Assembly: GCA_017629395.1 (NCBI GenBank)
Contig: JAGBXH010000142.1
Span: 1-8,765, forward strand
Origin: Clostridia bacterium
GTDB taxonomy: Bacteria > Bacillota > Clostridia > Oscillospirales > CAG-272
Direction: 5' to 3'
Length of the DNA stretch: 8,765 bases
Positions 1 to 5,786 of the stretch are shown piece after piece; the stretch's first letter is position 1, and each line of letters opens with the position of its first letter. The position numbers were made by a program, and so were the translations under genes. The notes below the pieces were generated by a model. The model ran no database searches and was not told where the DNA came from. It was given only the letters and a program-made list of their open reading frames with translations.

Positions 1-792
1 AACCGCACCGGCAGCCATGGTGCCCGCGATCACGTACTTTTGTGCTGAAATTTTGCCGCTTCCCTGCTCCAGCACATGCTCACTCTCGATTTCGGGAGTG
101 CTTTCAGGAACGCTTTCCGGGGCACTTTCGGGTGCAGCTGTGGTCTGCTCGGGTGCGTTGGTCTCGGGGGCATCCGTTCCCGGTTCGGTGGTGGCGGGAG
201 CTTTGGTAGGCTGCTCGTAGGGCTCTCCGTCATAGTTCAGCACCTTCATGGAGCAATCGTCCAGAATCATGTCACGGAAATTCTTGCTTGTGTCCTCGTC
301 GCCGTCCATGGGCGTGACCAGATAAAATTCCGCCTCCTCCAGCGCGCCCGACCAGCTGATATTGACCACACCGCTCAGATGCGTCCATTCCGAGGTCACT
401 CTCGTCCAACCGGTAGAGAACCAGAACTTCTGACCGTCCTTGAGATACACACCAATGGCGATGATGACGTCAACGGGCTTTGCCTCGGGATCGGCAAGGC
501 GCATCCATGCCGACAGCTCGTACTGACCGGAGCCGTAATGCTCCAGCGGCTTGGTAATGACCTGCCTTGCGATATCGGTAGAGTGCTGACGATCGTTGAT
601 CTGCAGCGCACCGCTGCCGGTGTGTGCCTTGTCACAGTAATCAACTGCCGCAAGGTAATATTTTTCCCAATGCGTCGTAATTTCCTCGAAGTCACCGTTT
701 TGCAAAAGCTCGTAGTCCTCGCCTGCGCCAACGGGCATACACAGCATCCCGATCAGCAGCGCAAAGCAAAGTGCCAATGCCAGTTTTTTCAT
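1..792 (-). CDS. Secreted/surface protein with CBM4/9-like carbohydrate-binding domain, Pro/Thr/Glu linker and probable C-terminal anchor (3' end outside window)
   Basis: A minus-strand frame is open from ATG (792-790) to base 1 with no stop, giving 264 codons, so the C-terminus lies outside the window. A GGAGG site (798-802 on the complement) sits 5 nt before the ATG. Residues 1-23 form a signal peptide: MKK, then a hydrophobic core, with likely cleavage after VGA. Residues about 28-185 resemble a CBM4/9 (CenC-like) beta-sandwich: they open with LLQNGDFEE, contain GSGQYELSAWMR and end in the typical DDCSMKV strand. Residues about 186-245 are a Pro/Thr/Glu/Ala linker with three xPES repeats. 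Residues 252-264 turn hydrophobic (YVIAGTMAAGAV), suggesting the start of a transmembrane anchor. The likely role is binding a polysaccharide at the cell surface; no catalytic domain is seen in the visible part. The CBM family is judged by eye, and the ligand is unknown. Confidence 0.82.
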   Translation of the reverse strand, partial: MKKLALALCFALLIGMLCMPVGAGEDYELLQNGDFEEITTHWEKYYLAAVDYCDKAHTGSGALQINDRQHSTDIARQVITKPLEHYGSGQYELSAWMRLADPEAKPVDVIIAIGVYLKDGQKFWFSTGWTRVTSEWTHLSGVVNISWSGALEEAEFYLVTPMDGDEDTSKNFRDMILDDCSMKVLNYDGEPYEQPTKAPATTEPGTDAPETNAPEQTTAAPESAPESVPESTPEIESEHVLEQGSGKISAQKYVIAGTMAAGAV

Positions 793-820
793 GCTAACCT
801 CCGAAATGGATTTTTATTTC

Positions 821-849
821 ATTATAGCACGAGAAGGCAGAAAAATCAA
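821..849 (-). promoter_or_regulatory. Sigma-A promoter for the CBM protein gene
   Basis: Read on the minus strand, there is a -35 TTGATT (849-844), a 17-nt spacer and a perfect -10 TATAAT (826-821), preceded by TGC, so it also has an extended -10. It lies about 30 nt before the start codon at 792, leaving a short leader that contains the GGAGG site. Confidence 0.8.
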
Positions 850-899
850 GAGCGGCAAAGAAAATACATCGCGCACAGCATACAAATTGCACAAGGTCC

Positions 900-931
900 G
901 ACACCCCTTGCGGGCTGTCTTTTTCGCTTTT
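900..931 (+). terminator. Probable intrinsic terminator (plus strand) in the divergent intergenic region
   Basis: An 8-bp inverted repeat with one C-C mismatch pairs GACACCCC (900-907) with GGGCTGTC (912-919) across a TTGC loop. It is followed directly by TTTTT (920-924) and a second T4 run (928-931). This is the form of a rho-independent terminator read on the plus strand. No plus-strand gene lies upstream in the window, so it may block antisense or read-through transcription before it reaches the yicC promoter 27 nt further on. An alternative stem, CAAGG (892-896) with CCTTG (906-910), would exclude the terminator stem. Confidence 0.55.
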
Positions 932-957
932 ACCAAGGACTTTTTTTGCTTTGTGTG

Positions 958-986
958 TTGACAATTGCACTAAAATCGGGTACAAT
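958..986 (+). promoter_or_regulatory. Sigma-A promoter of the yicC-to-rsmB cluster
   Basis: A consensus -35 TTGACA (958-963), a 17-nt spacer and a -10 TACAAT (981-986) give a strong sigma-A type promoter. Transcription should start near 992-994, leaving a leader of about 60 nt before the GTG of yicC at 1053. No equally good promoter was seen further down the cluster, so this is the best candidate for driving the whole operon. Confidence 0.82.
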
Positions 987-1052
987 AATTATATATGCCG
1001 TTTTTTGCTCTGTCCTGCAGCGCAAATCACGGCGGAATTTGGAGGATACGAC

Positions 1053-1940
1053 GTGATATTCAGCATGACAGCCTTCGGTCGCGACAAAAGGACCGTTTCG
1101 GGCAAGGATATTACCGTGGAGCTGCGCTCGGTCAACAACCGATTTTTCGATTGCTCGGTACGCATGCCCCGCGCCTATTCGTACTTAGAGGAAAAGATCA
1201 AGCCCTACCTGCAAAGCCGCGGCATTTCGCGCGGTAAGGTGGACGTCAGCATTTCCATCGACGTGCTGGACACGCAGGGCGTTTCCATCGTTTTTGACGA
1301 GGGCTATGCCAAGGGATATCTGGACGCGCTGCACGCTTTGCGCGATACCTTTGCTCTCAAGGATGACATCAGCGTCATGTCCGTTGCCCGCAACCCCGAG
1401 ATCTTCAAGGTCAAAAAGCCCGAGGAGGATGCGGAAAAGGATTGGCAGGATCTTTTGGTTGTGCTCGGTGCTGCAACAGACCGCTTCCTTGATGCGCGCC
1501 GCGCTGAGGGCGCACGCATTGAAGCCGACCTGCGCGCCAAAATGCACAACATCATGACCCGTGTGGACACCATTGAAGCACTCTCTGCGGATGACATTGT
1601 CACCTACCGCGATCGCTTGGAGGAAAAGATCCGCGCGGTGCTTGCCGATGCCGTGATCACGGTGGACGAAAACCGCCTTTTGACCGAGTGCGCCATCTAC
1701 GCCGATAAGGTTGCCATTGACGAGGAGCTGGTTCGCCTGCGCTCCCACTTCGTTGCCTTTGAGCAGTATCTCTCTTCCGATCAGCCCGTTGGCCGCAGCA
1801 TCGACTTCCTTTTGCAGGAGATCAACCGCGAGATCAACACCACGGGCTCCAAATGCACCAATGCCGCGATCGCAAAGCTTGTTGTCGAGGTCAAGACCGA
1901 GCTGGAAAAGATCCGCGAGCAGATCCAAAATATTGAATAA
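1053..1940 (+). CDS. yicC: YicC/YloC-family endoribonuclease
   Basis: This 295-residue protein matches the YicC/YloC family (usual length about 290). I chose GTG 1053 because GGAGG (1041-1045) lies 7 nt upstream and the protein then starts V(M)IFSMTAFGR, like the family's MIxSMTGFGR; an upstream in-frame ATG at 951 would add 34 unrelated residues and lies in the promoter. The N-terminal YicC_N domain covers roughly residues 1-155 and includes VELRSVNNRFFD. The C-terminal DUF1732 region ends in the family signature GRSIDFLLQEINREINTTGSK (247-267, short form) and KIREQIQNIE. Members from E. coli and B. subtilis have been described as endoribonucleases acting in RNA turnover; cytoplasmic. It is first in the cluster, as in many Firmicutes. 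Identification is firm; the exact RNA targets are unknown. Confidence 0.95.
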   Translation: MIFSMTAFGRDKRTVSGKDITVELRSVNNRFFDCSVRMPRAYSYLEEKIKPYLQSRGISRGKVDVSISIDVLDTQGVSIVFDEGYAKGYLDALHALRDTFALKDDISVMSVARNPEIFKVKKPEEDAEKDWQDLLVVLGAATDRFLDARRAEGARIEADLRAKMHNIMTRVDTIEALSADDIVTYRDRLEEKIRAVLADAVITVDENRLLTECAIYADKVAIDEELVRLRSHFVAFEQYLSSDQPVGRSIDFLLQEINREINTTGSKCTNAAIAKLVVEVKTELEKIREQIQNIE

Positions 1941-1990
1941 ATTGCGTGAAGGTTCACTCTGTTTTACTGTTTTGTCTGCTGTTCACGCAT

Positions 1991-2050
1991 AAACCTCACC
2001 TGAAAATGGGTCCCGGCCCATTTTCGGAGCGAAGCTCCACGGTGAAGTTT
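1991..2050. repeat. Palindromic multi-hairpin intergenic element (candidate dispersed repeat)
   Basis: Between yicC and remA an outer inverted repeat pairs AAACCTCACC (1991-2000) with GGTGAAGTTT (2041-2050), with one mismatch. It encloses two perfect hairpins: GAAAATGGG (2002-2010) with CCCATTTTC (2017-2025), and GGAGC (2026-2030) with GCTCC (2034-2038) around a GAA loop. The whole can fold as a three-way junction. No ORF or T-run accompanies it, so it is unlike a terminator. A further 8-bp inverted repeat flanks the preceding stretch (1943-1950 with 1982-1989). The nested symmetry suggests a small mobile or dispersed palindromic repeat, or a structured RNA processing site in the operon transcript. 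Only one copy lies in the window, so repeat status is inferred. Confidence 0.55.
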
Positions 2051-2063
2051 CAACACTAATCGA

Positions 2064-2078
2064 GCCGCCGTAGGCGGC
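2064..2078 (+). other. GC-rich hairpin just before the remA ribosome binding site
   Basis: GCCGCC (2064-2069) and GGCGGC (2073-2078) form a perfect 6-bp GC stem around a GTA loop. It ends 2 nt before the remA Shine-Dalgarno GGAGG (2081-2085), which stays unpaired. It could stabilise a processed mRNA 5' end or be the right edge of the palindromic element at 1991-2050. It has no T-run and so is not a terminator. Confidence 0.45.
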
Positions 2079-2091
2079 ATGGAGGAACACT

Positions 2092-2361
2092 ATGAATTTC
2101 ATCAATGTAGGCTACGGAAATATGGTGGCGGTGGAGCGCATCGTCACGTTGGCAAGCCCCGACTCCGCTCCCATCAAGCGCCTGATCCAGGATGCCAAGG
2201 ACGCAGGACGCGTCATTGACGTGACCTGCGGCAGAAAGACCCGCGCTGTCATTATCACCGATTCCGATCACGTGGTGCTCTCCGCGCTGCAGGCAGAGAC
2301 CATTGCAAACCGCCTGACCAGCGATCAGGACTTTGACGACGAGCCCGAAGAGGAAGAATAA
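2092..2361 (+). CDS. remA: RemA-family (DUF370) DNA-binding regulator
   Basis: This 89-residue protein matches RemA (DUF370) along its whole core: NFINVGYGNMV, SPDSAPIKRLIQDAKDAG, GRKTRAVIITDSDHVVLSA. GGAGG (2081-2085) sits 6 nt before the ATG. In B. subtilis RemA is a ring-forming DNA-binding protein that activates biofilm matrix and osmoprotection genes; in Clostridia the target genes are mostly unknown. R16 and P27 align with B. subtilis R18 and P29, positions known from loss-of-function alleles. The GRR pair of B. subtilis is GRK here (R48, K49), a conservative change. The tail from about residue 80 is very acidic (DFDDEPEEEE), longer in acidic residues than I would expect for the family. 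Its place after yicC is the usual Firmicute position. Family certain, regulon unknown. Confidence 0.93.
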   Translation: MNFINVGYGNMVAVERIVTLASPDSAPIKRLIQDAKDAGRVIDVTCGRKTRAVIITDSDHVVLSALQAETIANRLTSDQDFDDEPEEEE

Positions 2362-2381
2362 GCCAATCATTGCACAAACTC

Positions 2382-2411
2382 CCGTAGGGGCGATCTGTGG
2401 TCGCCCTACGG
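2382..2411. repeat. Imperfect palindrome in the remA-rpoZ gap, candidate dispersed repeat
   Basis: CCGTAGGGGCGA (2382-2393) pairs with TCGCCCTACGG (2401-2411), 11 bp with one bulged G, around a 7-nt loop. It is followed by AACAAACC rather than a T-run, so it is not a typical terminator. A CCGTAGGGGCG...CGCCCTACGG layout resembles the short palindromic repeats scattered through intergenic regions of many gut Clostridia (recalled, not searched). It occupies the gap where gmk usually lies. The rest of the gap (2412-2455) is A/T-rich and I see no convincing promoter in it. Confidence 0.6.
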
Positions 2412-2468
2412 TAACAAACCGAATATAAAAATATCAAAATACATCGAATTTTCTGAAAGGAAGTAACT

Positions 2469-2750
2469 ATGCTTTATCCTACCATCAACGATTTGACCAA
2501 GAACGAATTCAACCGCTACGAGCTGGCTATCGCTACGGCAAAGTGCGCGCGCATCATTACAGGTGAGTACGTCAAGCAGCGCGAGCAGGCTGAGGCTTCC
2601 ATGACCGGTAACAAGGAGACCGATAAGCCCCTGCAGGCTCTGATCGACAAAGAGGTCAGAGACGAAAAGGCAGTCAAGATCGCGATCGGCCGCATTCACA
2701 AGGGTGAATACGAGATCGTAAGATCCCAGCCCGAAGAGGAGCTTGCATAA
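2469..2750 (+). CDS. rpoZ: DNA-directed RNA polymerase omega subunit
   Basis: This 93-residue protein carries the omega pattern: MLYPTINDL at the start, NRYELAIATAKCARII (15-30) matching the conserved RYxLVxxxAKRAR helix that cradles the beta-prime C-terminus, and KAVKIAIGRIHKGEYEIV (67-84) matching the usual KPVxxAxxEIxxGK. The ribosome site is AAGGAAG (2457-2463), 5 nt before the ATG. Omega helps fold and assemble RNA polymerase. Between the two conserved blocks lies a charged stretch of about 35 residues (32-66, GEYVKQREQAEAS...DKEVRDE), making the protein longer than the usual clostridial omega of about 65-75 residues. AKCAR in place of AKRAR is also unusual. The operon position (after remA, before priA) supports the call; gmk, normally just upstream, is missing. 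Confident on family, less so on the role of the insertion. Confidence 0.88.
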   Translation: MLYPTINDLTKNEFNRYELAIATAKCARIITGEYVKQREQAEASMTGNKETDKPLQALIDKEVRDEKAVKIAIGRIHKGEYEIVRSQPEEELA

Positions 2751-2769
2751 GCTCCCTTGCAGCAAGGAG
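2738..2769 (+). promoter_or_regulatory. Two overlapping, mutually exclusive hairpins at the rpoZ-priA junction
   Basis: Hairpin A pairs GGAGCTT (2738-2744) with AAGCTCC (2749-2755) around GCAT and spans the rpoZ stop codon (2748-2750). Hairpin B pairs CTCC-TT (2752-2758, one bulged C) with AAGGAG (2764-2769), the whole priA Shine-Dalgarno site. Both need CTCC at 2752-2755, so only one can form. A ribosome finishing rpoZ would open A and cover part of B. This could tie priA translation to rpoZ translation. A 7-bp stem with a 4-nt loop can arise by chance in a window this size, so the function is inferred from position alone. Confidence 0.35.
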
Positions 2770-2776
2770 TAACTTT

Positions 2777-5290
2777 GTGACGGGTCATCAAGGCGCGGCG
2801 CAGTACGCGGGCGTCTACATCTTAGACAACCCCTATTGCATCGACGTCTCCTACGACTACTATATCCCCCAAGACCTGCGCGCCGCGGTAAGCCCCGGCG
2901 TGTTTGTCACTGTGCCGTTCGGACACGGAAACCGCAAGCAGATCGGCTTGGTCGCCACCACGCACAACGAGGCGACAGCCAAGCGCATCAAATCCTTGGC
3001 GGGTCTGTGCTCCGAGCGGATTTGTTTATCGGGGGAAATGCTGGACCTCTGCCTTTGGCTGCATGAGCAGACGCTTTGCACGGTGGGCGAGGCAGTACGC
3101 TGCGTAACGCCCTCCGCCGCCATGTCCCACCTGATCGACCACTACAGCCCCGCTCCCGACGTACACGCGCAGGATCTGGGCAAGAAATTTGATGCAGCGC
3201 ACCTGATGGTCTTCAACTATATCGCGGCTCGCGGCAGCGCAAGCATCCATACCCTGCGTGCAAGATTCGGCGCGGGCGTATCCGACACGGTCGCTATGCT
3301 GGTAAGCAAGGGGGCTGTGATCAAGCAGGTCGAGGAAAGGCAGGGATCGGCGGGCTCGTTTGCCACACTGTATTCACTCTCTCTGTCAAAAGAAGACGCA
3401 AGGCTTGTACTGGACGGCGACAAAGCCGCTCCCGTACGCTTAACCTCGCAAAAGCAAAAGGCGATCCTTGCCCGCGCGCTGGAGCTTGACACCCCTGCCG
3501 ACAAGGACGAGCTCTGCGGGGATACCGATGCAGGCACGGCACAGCTCAAGGCATTGGTGGAAAAAGGCGTTCTTATTGCCGAAAAAAAGCAAATTTACCG
3601 CAACCCCTACGCCGTGCCCGCAGACCACAAGCCTATGCCCGATCCCGTACTCAACGCCGAGCAAGCTGCCGCTGTGCAAACGCTTGGCGAGCTGGCGGAC
3701 TGCGGAAAGGCAAGTGCCGCTTTGCTCTTTGGCGTAACGGGCAGCGGAAAGACCTACGTCATGGCAAAGCTGCTGGACAAGATACTGGGGCAGGGCAAGG
3801 GCGCGATCTTAATGCTGCCCGAGATCTCTCTGACCCCGCAATCGGTCGCACTGTTCTGCGCGCGCTACGGGGATACGGTCGCCGTCATCCATTCGGGGCT
3901 TTCCGCAGGAGAGCGGCAGGATGCCTACGCCCGTATCAGCCAAGGAGAGGCGAGATTGGTCATCGGCACGCGCTCCGCAGTCTTTGCTCCCGTGCCCAAC
4001 CTCGGGCTTATCATCATGGACGAGGAGCAGGAGCACACCTATAAATCCGACCAGGACCCCAAATATCACGCACGCGACGTCGCACGCTGGCGTTGCGCAC
4101 GCAACCAAGCCCTTTTGCTCTTGGCCTCGGCAACGCCCTCGCTGGAAAGCTACGCCAAGGCACAGGCAGGCACGTATACGCTGATCAAGCTGACCGAGCG
4201 TTACAACAAGACAAATCTGCCCGAGGTGACCATTGCGGATATGCGCCAGGGCGCGGCAGTCACCGTCGCCTCCCCTTTAGGCACGCTGTTGACCGACGAG
4301 CTTGCCCGCACGCTCAAGGACGGCAATCAAGCCGTACTCTTCCTCAACCGACGCGGCTACCACCGCTTTATTTCCTGTGCCTCGTGCGGCACGGCTGTAA
4401 CTTGCCCGCATTGCTCGGTCGCCATGACCTACCACGTCAAAAACGGCACCTATACCGACGGTGAGCTGGTTTGCCATTGGTGCGGCACGCGATTGCCCGT
4501 ACCCGATAAATGCCCCTCCTGCTCCTCCCCACACCTGCGCCATGCGGGCTTTGGCACGCAGCGCGTGCAGCAGGAGCTGGAATACCTCTTACCCGACGCG
4601 CGCGTCATGCGCCTGGACGCAGACACCACCTCTGCAAAATTCTCCATGGATAAGCTGCTTGCCCAGTTTCGCGACGGCAAAGCCGACGTCATGATCGGCA
4701 CGCAGATGGTGACCAAGGGACACAACTTCCCTTCCGTGACGCTCGTGGGCGTTTTGTTGGCAGACGCCTCACTTTACGTGGACGACTACCGCGCCTCGGA
4801 GCGCACCTTTGCCATGCTGACGCAGGTCATCGGTCGCGCAGGACGCGGCGACGTACAGGGACGCGCCATCATTCAGACAAACAATCCCGACAACGACGTC
4901 ATTACCTTGGCTTGCGCGCAGGACTACCACACCTTTTTTGAGCGCGAGATCAAGCTGCGCCGCCTTTTGGTCTTCCCCCCCTATTGCGACATCGTGCTGC
5001 TGACACTGACGTGCGCCGACGAGCGTGATCTCTTAAAGCACGCCGTGCGCTTGCGCGAGGAGCTTGACCGCCTTGGCTCGGAGGATTTTTGCGACGTGCC
5101 TATGATGATCTTTGGGCCATTTGAAGCCCCCGTATACCGCGTGGAGGAAAAATACCGCATGCGTCTGGTCATCAAATGCAGACTCAACAAACGCTCTCGC
5201 GAGCTTTTCTCAAAAATTCTCGTCAGATTTGGTAAGGACGGCTCAAAAGCACCCGTCCTTGGTATAGATTTCAACCCGTCATCCCTATAA
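2777..5290 (+). CDS. priA: Primosomal protein N' (PriA), replication restart 3'-5' DNA helicase
   Basis: This 837-residue protein is full-length PriA (B. subtilis about 805). It starts at GTG 2777, with AAGGAG (2764-2769) 7 nt upstream. The 3'-DNA-binding domain covers about 10-110 (DVSYDYYIPQDLR, VTVPFGHGNRKQIG) and a winged-helix region follows. The SF2 helicase core has Walker A GVTGSGKT (319-326), motif II DEEQ (415-418) followed by YHARDVARWR, and motifs V/VI GTQMVTKGHNFPSVTLVG and TQVIGRAGRG. Eight cysteines in four CxxC pairs (534/537, 543/546, 566/569, 579/582) form the two zinc sites. PriA binds stalled forks and D-loops and reloads the replicative helicase. Motif II is DEEQ where E. 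coli and B. subtilis have DEEH. coaBC, often just upstream in Firmicutes, is absent. Certain call. Confidence 0.97.
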   Translation: MTGHQGAAQYAGVYILDNPYCIDVSYDYYIPQDLRAAVSPGVFVTVPFGHGNRKQIGLVATTHNEATAKRIKSLAGLCSERICLSGEMLDLCLWLHEQTLCTVGEAVRCVTPSAAMSHLIDHYSPAPDVHAQDLGKKFDAAHLMVFNYIAARGSASIHTLRARFGAGVSDTVAMLVSKGAVIKQVEERQGSAGSFATLYSLSLSKEDARLVLDGDKAAPVRLTSQKQKAILARALELDTPADKDELCGDTDAGTAQLKALVEKGVLIAEKKQIYRNPYAVPADHKPMPDPVLNAEQAAAVQTLGELADCGKASAALLFGVTGSGKTYVMAKLLDKILGQGKGAILMLPEISLTPQSVALFCARYGDTVAVIHSGLSAGERQDAYARISQGEARLVIGTRSAVFAPVPNLGLIIMDEEQEHTYKSDQDPKYHARDVARWRCARNQALLLLASATPSLESYAKAQAGTYTLIKLTERYNKTNLPEVTIADMRQGAAVTVASPLGTLLTDELARTLKDGNQAVLFLNRRGYHRFISCASCGTAVTCPHCSVAMTYHVKNGTYTDGELVCHWCGTRLPVPDKCPSCSSPHLRHAGFGTQRVQQELEYLLPDARVMRLDADTTSAKFSMDKLLAQFRDGKADVMIGTQMVTKGHNFPSVTLVGVLLADASLYVDDYRASERTFAMLTQVIGRAGRGDVQGRAIIQTNNPDNDVITLACAQDYHTFFEREIKLRRLLVFPPYCDIVLLTLTCADERDLLKHAVRLREELDRLGSEDFCDVPMMIFGPFEAPVYRVEEKYRMRLVIKCRLNKRSRELFSKILVRFGKDGSKAPVLGIDFNPSSL

Positions 5291-5318
5291 TATTTTTACT
5301 TGAAGGAGCACCTTTACT

Positions 5319-5774
5319 ATGGCTAAGCTGAAAATTGTCAAATACGGCGACGACACGCTGCGTAAGACCTGCCGTCCCGTCGATACCATTACCCCCCGCA
5401 TCACCACCCTGCTTGACGACATGGTAGAAACCATGCGCGCTGCCGACGGCTGCGGACTTGCCGCACCCCAGGTAGGCATTCTGCGCCGCATTGCGGTGGT
5501 GGAGGTAGAGCCGGGCGAGGTTTACGAAATGATCAACCCCAAGATCATTGCCCGTGCAGGCACGCAGGAGGAAACAGAGGGCTGCCTCTCTCTGCCCGGT
5601 AAATGGGGCACGACCAAGCGTCCCATGCACGTTACCGTGCGCTACACCAACCGCCAAGGCGAGGTTGTAGAGGCGTCCGGCAGCGGTCTTCTGGCGCGCG
5701 CATTCTGCCACGAGATCGACCATCTGGACGGCGTGCTGTTTATTGACAACGCTTTGGAAGTCATGGAAGAATAA
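5319..5774 (+). CDS. def: Peptide deformylase
   Basis: This 151-residue enzyme removes the N-formyl group from new proteins in the cytoplasm. All three family motifs are intact: motif 1 GCGLAAPQ (44-51), motif 2 EGCLSLPG with metal ligand C89, and motif 3 HEIDHLDG with ligands H131 and H135 and catalytic E132. The metal is usually Fe2+. The length is normal for a compact bacterial deformylase. AAGGAG (5303-5308) lies 10 nt before the ATG; the gap to priA is only 28 nt. fmt, which adds the formyl group that this enzyme removes, follows after 12 nt, a classic pairing that suggests translational coupling. Nothing is missing or odd in the sequence. Confidence 0.97.
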   Translation: MAKLKIVKYGDDTLRKTCRPVDTITPRITTLLDDMVETMRAADGCGLAAPQVGILRRIAVVEVEPGEVYEMINPKIIARAGTQEETEGCLSLPGKWGTTKRPMHVTVRYTNRQGEVVEASGSGLLARAFCHEIDHLDGVLFIDNALEVMEE

Positions 5775-5786
5775 GAGGTGCCCTTG

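Noticed and set aside
951..1052. Longer N-terminus for YicC from the ATG at 951
   Set aside because: The start would lie before the -10 of the promoter, the extra 34 residues do not match the family, and GTG 1053 has a well-placed GGAGG.
76..1056. Plus-strand open frame of 326 codons opposite the CBM gene
   Set aside because: It runs antisense to a gene with a clear signal peptide, domain, promoter and ribosome site, crosses both promoters and a terminator, and its translation matches no family I know.
1185..1928. Minus-strand open frame of 247 codons opposite yicC
   Set aside because: It is the shadow of a well-supported gene with strong codon bias; no ribosome site or recognisable domain.
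5234..5260. 8-bp perfect inverted repeat near the 3' end of priA (AAGGACGG/CCGTCCTT)
   Set aside because: It lies in coding sequence with an 11-nt loop and no T-run; a few such stems are expected by chance in a window this long.
5286..5291. Perfect TATAAT at the priA stop codon, as a possible internal promoter for def-fmt
   Set aside because: No acceptable -35 lies at 16-18 nt; the nearest TTGGTA (5259-5264) is 21 nt away, and there is no extended -10. Left as unproven.
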